Program-made: the position numbers and the translations under genes | In this document: positions 7,544 through 15,885 of the stretch, piece by piece | Layout: every line of letters begins with the position of its first letter | Position numbering within the stretch: the first letter of the stretch is position 1 | The notes under the pieces: generated by a model | The model's input: only the letters and a program-made list of their open reading frames with translations | The model's database searches: none | Told to the model about the DNA's origin: nothing | NCBI GenBank assembly: GCA_902616245.1 | Contig: CACMSB010000003.1 | Coordinates: 62,001 to 126,000 of the forward strand | Direction: 5' to 3' | From: an uncultured Pelagibacteraceae bacterium | GTDB taxonomy: Bacteria; Pseudomonadota; Alphaproteobacteria; Pelagibacterales; Pelagibacteraceae | Length of the DNA: 64,000 bases

Positions 7544-8107
7544 ATGATTCCTATAAAAAATAAAAAAAAAAATTTAGAAGCGACAATTGATGAAATGCGC
7601 AACTTTGCACTTAATTATGTAGAAAAATTTGCACCTTCAAAACAACAGCTAAAAACATATCTTTTAAAGAAATATTTAAGATCTAAAGTTGATAACGTTA
7701 AAAGAAGTAATATTTCGGATTTAATCGAGATTGTAGCTGAGGATTTAGAAAAATCTAAATTTATAAATGATAAATTTTATTCAGAAACAAAAGCAAAAAG
7801 TTTAATCCAAAGAGGTTCATCAATAAATAAGATTAGAAATTATTTAATAAGCAAAGGAGTTGGAGAAAAATACATAAAAAATACAATTGAACAAATTAAT
7901 GAAAATAATGAAGACCAAGATTTTTTTTCAGCTATAAAAGTTTGTAAAAAAAAAAGAATTGGTCCTTCAAGAACTGAAGATAATAGACCTTTATTCTATA
8001 AAAAAGATATTGGTATATTAGCAAGATCCGGATTTGATTTTGAAGTTTCCAGAAGAGTAATGGAGCTAGATAAAGAAGAATATTTAAAAATTATAAATCT
8101 TCTTTAG
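7544..8107 (+). CDS. recX: regulatory protein RecX
   Basis: The protein of about 187 residues is all-helical and basic. It has repeated three-helix units such as 'LLKKYLRSKV', 'KAKSLIQRGSSINKIRNYLISKGV' (listed as a landmark only) and 'GILARSGFDFEVSRRVM'. This is typical of RecX, which binds RecA filaments and limits recombination activity. An upstream in-frame codon at 7505 would overlap the divergent gene, so I prefer the ATG at 7544. recA is not adjacent. Its last 17 bp overlap a small convergent gene on the minus strand. Confidence 0.85.
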   Translation: MIPIKNKKKNLEATIDEMRNFALNYVEKFAPSKQQLKTYLLKKYLRSKVDNVKRSNISDLIEIVAEDLEKSKFINDKFYSETKAKSLIQRGSSINKIRNYLISKGVGEKYIKNTIEQINENNEDQDFFSAIKVCKKKRIGPSRTEDNRPLFYKKDIGILARSGFDFEVSRRVMELDKEEYLKIINLL

Positions 8108-8240
8108 ATTTTTTATTCTTTTCTTCTAAATAATATTGAATTTTGCTTTTGATATAGTTTTTTACCATCACAAATACTATTAATCCAAAAATTGATACAG
8201 AAACTATTATAATTAATATTATTCTTAATTGTTCACTCAT
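8091..8240 (-). CDS. small single-pass membrane protein (49 aa)
   Basis: A 49-codon ATG frame has one hydrophobic helix (about residues 6-27) and a strongly charged C-terminal tail rich in Lys and Glu ('EEKNKKSKED'). Its ATG shares one base with the stop codon of the cysQ-like gene (TAATG), so translation is probably coupled. The frame is clean across the gap and overlaps the end of recX by 17 bp in convergent orientation. The family is unknown. The position at the end of a tight three-gene minus-strand operon argues that it is real. Confidence 0.6.
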   Translation of the reverse strand: MSEQLRIILIIIVSVSIFGLIVFVMVKNYIKSKIQYYLEEKNKKSKEDL

Positions 8241-9010
8241 TATATATTTTTATTTCTTTTCAAAATTATACTAGGATTTTTAAAATTTTCTTTTCCATAA
8301 AGTATTTCATTTCCCTCAAAATCTGTAACTATACCCCCTGCATTTTCAAGAATAGCATGCCCAGCTGCTATATCCCATTCACATGCTCTAGGCTCTGCAA
8401 CATAGCCGTCGTATTCATTTGAAGCTATTACACAAAATTTTAAAGAACTTTTCATTCTTTTAAATTCGCTAACATTCATTGTTTGATAAATTTTATTAAT
8501 TTCAGGTTTTAGTTTATTTGAATATGATACAAATTTAAGTTTATTATTTGAAATTTTTGAACAGTCTAATTTTACATGTTGACTATTAATTATTTCAAAT
8601 GAACAACCTTTCTCATAAGAATAAAATAATCTATTTTTAGCGGGTGCATATATTATACCTGCTACTGCTCGATTATTAATTATTAAACCAGCATTTAGAG
8701 TAAATTCGTCAAGATAATTAATATAATCATAAGTGCCATCAATTGGATCTATTAGCCAAAAATTTTTTAAATCTTTCTTGGATTTATTATGACTAGTTTC
8801 TTCTGATACAATAGGTATTTGAGGAGTTAAATCATTTATTTTTTCAGTTAAAATTCTATTTACTTCGAGATCACCATTACTAACAGGCGTATTATCTTCC
8901 TTAATTTTTTTTGTTAATCCTTTTTCCCTTAATTCTAATGAAACTTTCCCTGCATACAAAAAAGTATCAATCAACTTTTCAATAATTCCTTTTATTTCGA
9001 TTTGATTCAT
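8240..9010 (-). CDS. cysQ: inositol monophosphatase family protein, CysQ-like 3'(2'),5'-bisphosphate nucleotidase
   Basis: The 256-residue phosphatase carries the lithium-sensitive phosphatase metal motifs: 'IVSEE' (first metal site), 'WLIDPIDGTYDYIN' (catalytic loop), and near the C-terminus 'CEWDIAAGHAILENAGG'. CysQ removes the 3'-phosphate from PAP, a by-product of sulfate activation; related enzymes hydrolyse inositol phosphates. The order and length fit CysQ, but 'DGTYDYI' differs from the usual DGTKEF. A general IMPase role is therefore possible. The gene directly follows the DUF3553 gene with no gap and overlaps the next small gene by one base. Confidence 0.8.
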   Translation of the reverse strand: MNQIEIKGIIEKLIDTFLYAGKVSLELREKGLTKKIKEDNTPVSNGDLEVNRILTEKINDLTPQIPIVSEETSHNKSKKDLKNFWLIDPIDGTYDYINYLDEFTLNAGLIINNRAVAGIIYAPAKNRLFYSYEKGCSFEIINSQHVKLDCSKISNNKLKFVSYSNKLKPEINKIYQTMNVSEFKRMKSSLKFCVIASNEYDGYVAEPRACEWDIAAGHAILENAGGIVTDFEGNEILYGKENFKNPSIILKRNKNI

Positions 9011-9178
9011 TTATTCTAACTTTTCTAATTCGATATTTTTAGCATTGATAACTTTTTTTCCCACATTTTCAAAATTTACAGTTACTTTTTCCTTAATAAT
9101 TGACTGTACTTGTCCTATTCCCCAATCTTTATTATTAGGATTTATAACTTTATCACCTGGTTCAAAATCTAAAATCAT
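9011..9178 (-). CDS. DUF3553 family small protein (55 aa)
   Basis: A 55-codon ATG frame encodes a compact beta-rich protein with '[10 protein letters not shown]', '[10 protein letters not shown]' and '[15 protein letters not shown]'. This is the signature order of DUF3553, a short domain found alone in alphaproteobacteria and as a C-terminal tag in some PcrA/UvrD-like helicases. The fold resembles CarD/Tudor-like barrels that bind RNA polymerase or nucleic acid, which is inference. Its TAA is followed immediately by the cysQ ATG, so the two are co-transcribed. Its small size means it is easily missed. Confidence 0.8.
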   Translation of the reverse strand: MILDFEPGDKVINPNNKDWGIGQVQSIIKEKVTVNFENVGKKVINAKNIELEKLE

Positions 9179-9219
9179 TTGATTTTACTTATAATAGAAA
9201 TGAGTATAAATACCACCAC

Positions 9220-10338
9220 ATGAATTTAGAATTAAACTCAATTGGATTAGATAAGAAACCGTCTGATACAAAAGTAATTGTAGCTATGTCTGGTGGTGTA
9301 GACTCATCTACAGTTGCAGGTTTGATGAAAATGCAAGGATATAATGTTACCGGCATAACATTAAAACTATACAACGATAGTAAAGAAGTTGTTAAATCAA
9401 AAGTATGTTGTTCAGGCCAAGACGTTATAGATGCAAAAAGAGTTACTCATAAATTAGATATTGATCATAAAATTCTTTATTACCAAGATAAATTTAAGCA
9501 AGGTGTTATTGATAATTTTGTAGAAAGTTACTTAAAAGGTGAAACTCCAATACCATGCGTACAGTGTAATCAAACAGTCAAATTTAAAGATTTGTATGAA
9601 GTTGCTAAAGATTTAAATGCTGATGCCTTGATTACAGGTCATTATGTAAAAAATATAACAATAAATGAAAAAAATAATATGTATAGAGCAATAGATGAAA
9701 ATAGAGATCAAAGTTATTTTCTATTTAATACTACAAGAGAGCAATTAAATTATTTACGATTTCCATTAGGTGGAATGTTAAAAAATGAAACTAGAGAAAT
9801 TGCTAAAAAACTAAATTTAAATGTTGCAGATAAGCCAGATAGTCAAGATATATGCTTTGTTCCTAACGGAGACTATTCATCAGTAATAAAAAAGTTTAAG
9901 CCAGATTCTTTAAAAAAAGGTAATATTAAAAATCTAAATGGTGAAGTAATAGGCGTTCATGATGGAATTATAAATTTTACTATTGGTCAAAGAAAAGGAA
10001 TTAAGGTAGCAGACAAAGAGGCATTATATGTAATTAAAATTGATGCAGAAAATAATGAGATAATTGTTGGAGGAAGAGAACATCTAGGAAAAAAGAAAAT
10101 TAATTTAAAAAATATTAATCTATTATCCGATAAAAACGAATTAAATGAAAATATATTAGTCAAAGTTAGGTCTACAGGAAAGTTATTAAGCGCCAATGTA
10201 AATTTTATAAACGAGAATGATGCTGAGGTAAATTTAGATAATTCTGAAGATGGTATTTCACCTGGACAAGCATGTGTCTTTTATAAAAAAGACCAATATG
10301 GTCACAAAGTTCTTGGTGGTGGTTGGATTAAAGAATAA
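9220..10338 (+). CDS. mnmA: tRNA-specific 2-thiouridylase MnmA
   Basis: The 372-residue enzyme thiolates U34 of Lys, Glu and Gln tRNAs. The ATP-pyrophosphatase P-loop 'MSGGVDSS' is at about residues 23-30. The catalytic cysteine region '[11 protein letters not shown]' is at about residues 107-117, and the second active cysteine is in '[13 protein letters not shown]'. The C-terminal beta-barrel contains 'SPGQACVFY'. The N-terminal extension of about 18 residues before the usual start is short but normal for alphaproteobacteria. The gene is divergent from the DUF3553-cysQ operon. MnmA receives sulfur via a relay, but no Tus genes are nearby. Confidence 0.95.
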   Translation: MNLELNSIGLDKKPSDTKVIVAMSGGVDSSTVAGLMKMQGYNVTGITLKLYNDSKEVVKSKVCCSGQDVIDAKRVTHKLDIDHKILYYQDKFKQGVIDNFVESYLKGETPIPCVQCNQTVKFKDLYEVAKDLNADALITGHYVKNITINEKNNMYRAIDENRDQSYFLFNTTREQLNYLRFPLGGMLKNETREIAKKLNLNVADKPDSQDICFVPNGDYSSVIKKFKPDSLKKGNIKNLNGEVIGVHDGIINFTIGQRKGIKVADKEALYVIKIDAENNEIIVGGREHLGKKKINLKNINLLSDKNELNENILVKVRSTGKLLSANVNFINENDAEVNLDNSEDGISPGQACVFYKKDQYGHKVLGGGWIKE

Positions 10339-10344
10339 TTAATT

Positions 10345-10428
10345 TTACTTTTTCTTATTCTTTTTTCTTGCTCTTCTTTTTTTAGAGCCCATTTTTCTTC
10401 GGCCTCTATGCTTTTTAGGGTATCCCAT
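10345..10428 (-). CDS. very basic 27-aa protein, possible ribosome-associated peptide
   Basis: A 27-codon ATG frame encodes a peptide in which about two thirds of the residues are Lys or Arg (core 'RGRRKMGSKKRRARKKNKKK'). A good Shine-Dalgarno sequence (AAGGAG) lies 4-5 bases upstream. The spacing of basic residues around a central Met resembles the short COX24/AURKAIP1 (mS38/bS22-like) ribosomal peptides, but the match is by eye. It occupies the gap between mnmA and metC on the minus strand. A basic coding-like stretch with a proper ribosome site is unlikely to be chance in such AT-rich DNA. Confidence 0.6.
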   Translation of the reverse strand: MGYPKKHRGRRKMGSKKRRARKKNKKK

Positions 10429-10503
10429 AATCTCCTTAGTTTTACAATTTTATTGACTTATTTGAGGGATATAGCATTGTCAATATAACTAATCAATTTT
10501 TTT

Positions 10504-11682
10504 ATGGTTAATTCAGTTAAAACTTTTTTAAAACAAGTAGGAAAAGATTATCAAAATCAGTCAGTTAATCCGCCAGTAGTAAGAGCTTCAACAATAATAT
10601 TTAAAACTCTTCAAGATATAAAGAAAACACAAAGTAATTATAAAAAAAATCCCTTAAGCAAAAATTTTGATTATGGTAGAAAAGGAACATCAACAACTTT
10701 TGCACTACAAGAACTATTAAGAAAAATTGAAAATGCTTATCAAGTTTATTTAACACCAACAGGATTTGGTGCAGTTTTTCTTGGAGTGATTAGTGTTGTA
10801 AGACCTGGTGATGAAATAATTATAACGGACTCAGTTTACTCTCCCACAAGATTTTTAACCGAAGACTATTTAAAAAAATTCAATATTAAAGCAGTTTTTT
10901 ATGATCCAAAAAACTTAGATGACTTAAAAAAAAAAATTACAAATAAGACTAAACTTATTTTTGTTGAAAACCCAGGAAGTAACACATTTGAATTTCAAGA
11001 TTTAAAAAAAATATTATCTTTTGCTAAGAATAAGAATATTTATACAGCTATAGATAACACTTGGGGAACACCTTATTTAATCAAGCCTTTAGACTTAGGT
11101 TTTGATATGTCTATAGTTTCAGCGACAAAATATTACTCTGGTCATTCAGATGTTATGGGTGGCAGTTTAGCTATTAAAAAAAGACTTTTTAAAGAGGTGG
11201 AATTAAGTCAAAAAGCAGTTGGTTTAAGACTAAGTCCTGATGATGCCTACTTAATTATGAGAGGATTAAGAACGTTGGATATTAGGTTAGACAAACATCA
11301 ACAAAATACCATCAAGGTAGCTAATTTTTTGAGCAAACAAAAAAAAGTTAAAGAGGTTTTTTACCCAATTAAAAAAAACATTAAACAATACAAAATGTGG
11401 AAAAAGTATTATTCAGGATCATCTGGGTTAATGGGTGTAAAAATTATTTCTAAAAATAAAAACTCTGTAATAAAATTTTTGAATAAATTAAAATTATTTG
11501 CCCATGGTTACAGTTGGGGAGGATTTGAAAGTCTTGCTTTATATCAAGACAAATTGGCACTGGGCAACAGGAGCTACACAAAGCTGAGTAATAACGAACA
11601 TATTATAAGATTACATATCGGTTTGGAAGACCCAAATGATTTGATTGCTGACATTAAACAGGCTATTAAATCTATAAGATGA
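10504..11682 (+). CDS. metC: cystathionine beta-lyase (PLP-dependent Cys/Met metabolism family)
   Basis: The 392-residue PLP enzyme converts cystathionine to homocysteine, pyruvate and ammonia. The PLP lysine sits in 'SATKYYSGHSDVMGG', the form typical of cystathionine beta-lyases. The N-terminal 'NPPVVRASTIIF' and 'FDYGRKGTSTTFALQ' give the tetramer and substrate loops, and the C-terminal 'FAHGYSWGGFESL' is the family tail motif. Relatives act as gamma-lyases or on other S-substituted cysteines. The gene overlaps the following MFS gene by 4 bp (ATGA), so they are co-expressed. Confidence 0.88.
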   Translation: MVNSVKTFLKQVGKDYQNQSVNPPVVRASTIIFKTLQDIKKTQSNYKKNPLSKNFDYGRKGTSTTFALQELLRKIENAYQVYLTPTGFGAVFLGVISVVRPGDEIIITDSVYSPTRFLTEDYLKKFNIKAVFYDPKNLDDLKKKITNKTKLIFVENPGSNTFEFQDLKKILSFAKNKNIYTAIDNTWGTPYLIKPLDLGFDMSIVSATKYYSGHSDVMGGSLAIKKRLFKEVELSQKAVGLRLSPDDAYLIMRGLRTLDIRLDKHQQNTIKVANFLSKQKKVKEVFYPIKKNIKQYKMWKKYYSGSSGLMGVKIISKNKNSVIKFLNKLKLFAHGYSWGGFESLALYQDKLALGNRSYTKLSNNEHIIRLHIGLEDPNDLIADIKQAIKSIR

Positions 11683-12899
11683 ATGACACCAAATTTTTTC
11701 CGACAAAAAAAGCATTAGTTACTGTAATAGCTGCATCTGTTGTTGTTATTATTGCATTAGGAATAAGACAAACTTTTGGAATGTTTTATTTTGATTTTGC
11801 AACTGATTTAGATATTACCATAACACAGTTCGGTTTTACAATGGGATTACAGCTCTTATTGTGGGGTGTTTTCAGTCCTATGTTTGGAATTATTACCGAT
11901 AAGTATGGTGGAAATATTGCAATCTTTATTGGTTTTGTTTTTTATTTGTTAGCAATTTTATTGTTTTATTCAGGTTTTAATACTGGTTATTATTTTACTA
12001 TAACAATAGGAATATTAGTTGGTGTTGGACTGGGATCTACAGCTATCAGTATACCTGTTTCAGTTGTTGCAAAACATTTCCCAGTTTCAAGCAGGACAAT
12101 AGCAACAGGAATAGTAACTTCAGCAGGATCTTTTGGATATTTTATATCACCACTAATCACTAGATATTCACTTGTTGAACATGGGTGGGAAAATACAATG
12201 TTATTTTTTTGTTTCTTTTTAGGTCTAGGATTAATTGTAGCATTATTTGTTTCAACACCAAAAATACCTGTCGGTACAAATCAAAATAACAATCAAACAG
12301 CTAGAGAAGCTTTAAAAGAGGCTTTTTCAAATAAAAGTTACATCTATCTTACTTTAGGTTTCTTTGTATGCGGTTGGCACATTGCTTTAGTAGCAACTCA
12401 TATACCCACTTACATGATTGATAAAGGATTACCAGATTGGTGTGCAGCAATGGTTTTGGCTTTAATTGGACTTTTTAATATGGTTGGAACAATTACAAGT
12501 GGATATCTTGCAACTAGATACAGTCAAAAAATTTTATTAAGTGCAATTTATCTACTAAGAGGAGTATCAATTATTTATTTCATATTCCTACCACCAAGTG
12601 TTTTTAATTCAGTAATCTTTGGAATAACATTTGGAATGTTATGGCTATCAACAGTTCCACCAACAAATGGAATAATAGGCAAGGTATTTGGAACTAAATA
12701 TATCGGATTATTATATGGAATTGTTTTTGTAAGTCATCAAATTGGATCTTTTTTAGGAGCTTATTTGAGTGGAGTTTTCTATGAACTTAACGGCAATTTT
12801 GATTATGCTTGGTACATATCTATCGCATTATCTATTTTTGCTGGTTTGATACATTTACCTATAAAAGAGAAGCCAATTGAAAGACCACAAATCGCATAA
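11679..12899 (+). CDS. MFS transporter
   Basis: The 406-residue protein has twelve predicted helices in two halves. The loop between helices 2 and 3 reads 'FGIITDKYGG', the classical MFS G-X-L-X-D-R-type motif, and the matching loop in the second half is 'SGYLATRYSQ'. The layout resembles monocarboxylate/oxalate-formate-type (OFA/MCT) carriers. It is translationally coupled to metC by an ATGA overlap and is followed by pab genes. This suggests a sulfur-amino-acid or small-acid substrate, but nothing in the sequence fixes it. Confidence 0.85.
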   Translation: MNDTKFFPTKKALVTVIAASVVVIIALGIRQTFGMFYFDFATDLDITITQFGFTMGLQLLLWGVFSPMFGIITDKYGGNIAIFIGFVFYLLAILLFYSGFNTGYYFTITIGILVGVGLGSTAISIPVSVVAKHFPVSSRTIATGIVTSAGSFGYFISPLITRYSLVEHGWENTMLFFCFFLGLGLIVALFVSTPKIPVGTNQNNNQTAREALKEAFSNKSYIYLTLGFFVCGWHIALVATHIPTYMIDKGLPDWCAAMVLALIGLFNMVGTITSGYLATRYSQKILLSAIYLLRGVSIIYFIFLPPSVFNSVIFGITFGMLWLSTVPPTNGIIGKVFGTKYIGLLYGIVFVSHQIGSFLGAYLSGVFYELNGNFDYAWYISIALSIFAGLIHLPIKEKPIERPQIA

Positions 12900-14091
12900 A
12901 CTTAAATTTAACCCGTATTTAGAAAAACTTTATCAATCGGATAAGCCACTGATTATCTACAAAGTTGATAATGGTTATGACATTTATACAGATTTTTCTA
13001 AAAAAATTAATTTAACAAAACAAAATATACATAAATTTTTAAACTCTTTTGAAAGAATGAAATATAAAAAAGAGACTGATCAATATGTTGGTTTTTTTGG
13101 ATATGAAATTTTAAATTATTTACTTGGTATTAAAATAAATAAACAGTCTAAAAATGGTTTTTATAAAGGAGTTTTTTACAAACCAGAAACAATCATTAAA
13201 ATTAGAGATAATATTTCAATATTTTCAAATAAAAAAAAGCACGAATTTAATAATTATTTCAAACCAACTAAAATTCTATCACCCTTTAAATTAAATATTA
13301 AATATCAAAAATATAAAAAAATATTTGATATTTTTTCAAAAAAAATAAGACAAGGGGAAACATATCAAATAAAAATTTGTACAAAATATCGTAATAATTC
13401 TTCAATAAATCCAATTAATTTTTTCTGGAGATTAATGAAGTCAAATGCTTCACCAGAATCTTTTATGATAAGAGATAAAAACTATTCTATTGTAAGCTGC
13501 TCACCTGAAACTTTATTATTAAAAAAAGGTAACAAAATCATTACTAAGCCTATTGCTGGCACATTTAGAAAAAGTAAAAAAACAAATAGATCTAGTGCCT
13601 TAAAGTTTTTTAGAAATAACATTAAAGAGACTAAAGAACATAATATGATTGTAGATATGGAAAGAAGTGACTTATCCAGAGTTTGTATTCCAGGAACAGT
13701 AAAAATTGAGAAAGAAAAGTATGTTGAGGAATATAGGCACTTATTTCATTATGTAACAACTATATCTGGAAGTCTATTAAAGGGTATGACTATAAAAAAT
13801 ATTATAAAATCTATGATGCCCGGTGGATCAGTCATAGGCTGTCCTAAAGTACGAACTTTGGAATTATTAAATCAACAAGAAAAAGAGAGTAGAAATATTT
13901 TTACAGGTAGTTTTGGCTATATAAAATTTAATAAAGATATGAGATTTAACATAATAATAAGATCTATATTAAATTATAAAAATACGTCAGAAATATCTGC
14001 AGCATCAGGAGTTGTATTAGATAGTGCAGCAAAAAAAGAATTTAATGAAAATTTTATCAAAGCAAAATCATTATTAGAATTATTTAAATGA
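12877..14091 (+). CDS. pabB: aminodeoxychorismate synthase component I (chorismate-binding enzyme)
   Basis: The roughly 404-residue chorismate-binding protein has 'SPETLLLKKG', 'TKPIAGT', 'HNMIVDMERSDLSRVC', 'MPGGSVIGCPK' and 'FTGSFGYI', all landmarks of the TrpE/PabB family. Gene order with an amidotransferase and a class IV PLP lyase points to p-aminobenzoate synthesis for folate. One odd feature is that E. coli-type PabB has PIKGT with a catalytic lysine, whereas this protein has PIAGT as in anthranilate synthase. No ATG fits the N-terminus, so a TTG at 12877 inside the MFS gene is the likely start (23-bp overlap). TrpE activity cannot be excluded. Confidence 0.8.
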   Translation: MKDHKSHKLKFNPYLEKLYQSDKPLIIYKVDNGYDIYTDFSKKINLTKQNIHKFLNSFERMKYKKETDQYVGFFGYEILNYLLGIKINKQSKNGFYKGVFYKPETIIKIRDNISIFSNKKKHEFNNYFKPTKILSPFKLNIKYQKYKKIFDIFSKKIRQGETYQIKICTKYRNNSSINPINFFWRLMKSNASPESFMIRDKNYSIVSCSPETLLLKKGNKIITKPIAGTFRKSKKTNRSSALKFFRNNIKETKEHNMIVDMERSDLSRVCIPGTVKIEKEKYVEEYRHLFHYVTTISGSLLKGMTIKNIIKSMMPGGSVIGCPKVRTLELLNQQEKESRNIFTGSFGYIKFNKDMRFNIIIRSILNYKNTSEISAASGVVLDSAAKKEFNENFIKAKSLLELFK

Positions 14092-14654
14092 TTTATATAA
14101 TAGACCATCAGGATTCATTCACATGGAATGTAGTTCATCAATTCTCTCAGTTTGATAAAGTTTATTGTTCAAATTATTTTGAAATAAATAACAGTTTATT
14201 AAATAAATCTAATACAATTGTATTATCTCCTGGACCCGGTTCACCCAAAGATTATCCAAATACTTCAAAAATTTATAATAAATTTAAAGGAAGAAAAAAA
14301 ATCATAGGAATTTGCTTAGGGTACCAGCAAATATTACATTGTGAAAATGCCAAAATTATTCAACAAAGGAGAATATTCCATGGTTATCAATCTGAAGTAA
14401 AAGTTGTTTCGAATAAATCTATCTTTAGAAAGAATTCTAAATTTAAAGTCGGAAGATATCATTCACTTAAGCTTCAAGAGCCATTTATTAAAGAAAATTT
14501 TGATATTACTATGAGATGCGCTAAAACTAATATTGCTATGGCTTTCGAAAACAAAAGAGATGATGTATATGGTTTTCAATTTCATCCAGAGTCTTTTTTA
14601 ACAACAAATGGTAAAATTCTTATTAAAAAAATCTTACAGTCGAAAAGATCTTAA
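14088..14654 (+). CDS. pabA: aminodeoxychorismate/anthranilate synthase glutamine amidotransferase component
   Basis: This is a 188-residue class I glutamine amidotransferase. The nucleophilic cysteine lies in 'GICLGYQQIL', the oxyanion region is 'LSPGPGSP', and the His/Glu pair is in 'GFQFHPES'. It supplies ammonia to the chorismate-binding partner encoded just upstream, with which it overlaps by 4 bp (ATGA). The downstream pabC gene starts inside its last 47 bp. It could serve either PABA or anthranilate synthesis; the operon favours PABA. Confidence 0.9.
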   Translation: MIYIIDHQDSFTWNVVHQFSQFDKVYCSNYFEINNSLLNKSNTIVLSPGPGSPKDYPNTSKIYNKFKGRKKIIGICLGYQQILHCENAKIIQQRRIFHGYQSEVKVVSNKSIFRKNSKFKVGRYHSLKLQEPFIKENFDITMRCAKTNIAMAFENKRDDVYGFQFHPESFLTTNGKILIKKILQSKRS

Positions 14655-15384
14655 AGAAAAAGAATTTAAAGATCTATGGAATGCCCACGGGGTTTTCACA
14701 ACTATGTGGATCTATGGAAAGCCCCAAAAGATTTTATTTTTTAAAGAGCACATAACAAATCTCATTAAGTCTACTAAAAATTATAAAATCTATGATCGTA
14801 ATTTAAAAAGAAATATATTTAAAATAATTAAATCTAATTTAAATAAACAAAAAAATTATAATCATTTATTGAGAATTGCAGTTACCAAAAGTTTAATTTC
14901 TATTTCTTTGAGAGGTAAATTAAAAATTAAAAAAAATCTTCAGTTAAAGTTAGTCAATTACAATAGAATTAAGCCTGAGCATAAAAATCTGAAGTATAAA
15001 TTTATTTTAAAAAATTTATCTAAAATGGATAATACAAAATCTGATATTGCTCTTTGCTCGAATGGAAAAATTCTAGAAACTGGAACTTCAAATATTATTT
15101 TTATAAAAGATAATAAATATTATTCGCCTATCAGGAAATTTTATCGAGGAGTTAATCTAAAGTTTTTTGAAAAGCAATTTAAGATAAAAAAAACTAATAT
15201 TAATATAAATAAATTAAATCAATACGAGGAGATACTTCTAATCGGATCTGGAAAGGGAGTTTCAACAGTTTCATCCATAAAAGAGAGAAACTGGAATAGA
15301 AAAAAATATAAATCTTATGAAACTTTTGTAAGTAAATATAAAACTCAAATACTAAAACAAAAAAAATTGAGTAATTATATATGA
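14608..15384 (+). CDS. pabC: aminotransferase class IV, aminodeoxychorismate lyase-like
   Basis: The protein of up to 258 residues belongs to PLP fold type IV. Landmarks are 'KNLKYKFIL', which carries the likely PLP lysine, and 'ILETGTSNIIF', which carries the glutamate and threonine that bind PLP nitrogen and phosphate. 'IGSGKGVSTVSSI' near the C-terminus replaces the usual TSS...G motif. PabC releases pyruvate from aminodeoxychorismate to give PABA. The protein is very lysine/asparagine-rich and diverged, so a branched-chain or D-amino acid aminotransferase role is possible. The ATG at 14608 overlaps pabA by 47 bp, and a later start is possible. Confidence 0.75.
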   Translation: MVKFLLKKSYSRKDLKEKEFKDLWNAHGVFTTMWIYGKPQKILFFKEHITNLIKSTKNYKIYDRNLKRNIFKIIKSNLNKQKNYNHLLRIAVTKSLISISLRGKLKIKKNLQLKLVNYNRIKPEHKNLKYKFILKNLSKMDNTKSDIALCSNGKILETGTSNIIFIKDNKYYSPIRKFYRGVNLKFFEKQFKIKKTNININKLNQYEEILLIGSGKGVSTVSSIKERNWNRKKYKSYETFVSKYKTQILKQKKLSNYI

Positions 15385-15779
15385 GAAATCCTAATAATCC
15401 GTGCATATTCTGTTTTACAAAGAAAAAGGAATATCTTTTTGAAAACGAACTAGCTTATGCAACTACTGACACATACCCTGTTTCAAAATTTCATTCTCTT
15501 ATAATTCCAAAGCGGTGTGTAAAAAATTATTTTGATCTTACTTCAAAAGAAATCCTTGCGTGCAATAAAATAATTAAAAAATTAAAAAAAAAAATTGAAA
15601 TGAGTGATAAATCTGTGAAGGGTTTTAACATTGGTACCAACTCTGGCAAGGTTGCTGGACAATCAATTAATCATTGTCATATTCACTTGATTCCAAGAAG
15701 AAAAAATGATGTTAAAAATCCCCAAGGTGGTGTTAGAGCTGTAATCTCTTCTAAACAGCATTATGTAAGGAAAAAGTAA
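15381..15779 (+). CDS. HIT family hydrolase
   Basis: The 132-residue histidine-triad protein has 'INHCHIHLIPRR', the HxHxH motif, at about residues 95-104. An N-terminal zinc-type cysteine pair is present in 'PCIFCFTKKK'. HIT proteins hydrolyse nucleoside phosphoramidates or dinucleoside polyphosphates. It overlaps pabC by 4 bp (ATGA), so it ends the metC-MFS-pab transcript. The link to folate synthesis is probably only positional. Confidence 0.88.
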   Translation: MRNPNNPCIFCFTKKKEYLFENELAYATTDTYPVSKFHSLIIPKRCVKNYFDLTSKEILACNKIIKKLKKKIEMSDKSVKGFNIGTNSGKVAGQSINHCHIHLIPRRKNDVKNPQGGVRAVISSKQHYVRKK

Positions 15780-15812
15780 CTTTTATTAACATTTTTTTAT
15801 TGAGATGAGATT

Positions 15813-15840
15813 ATTAGTCAGTTGAACTAATATTTTTTAT
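15813..15840 (+). terminator. weak hairpin with T-run after the HIT gene
   Basis: ATTAGT (15813-15818) pairs with ACTAAT (15826-15831), followed by ATTTTTT. The stem is short and AT-only, but the T-run and its place before the apr operon make a terminator plausible. Confidence 0.35.
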
Positions 15841-15885
15841 AGAATAAGAGCTTATATTAGTATTATATTTAGCGGAGATAATAAT

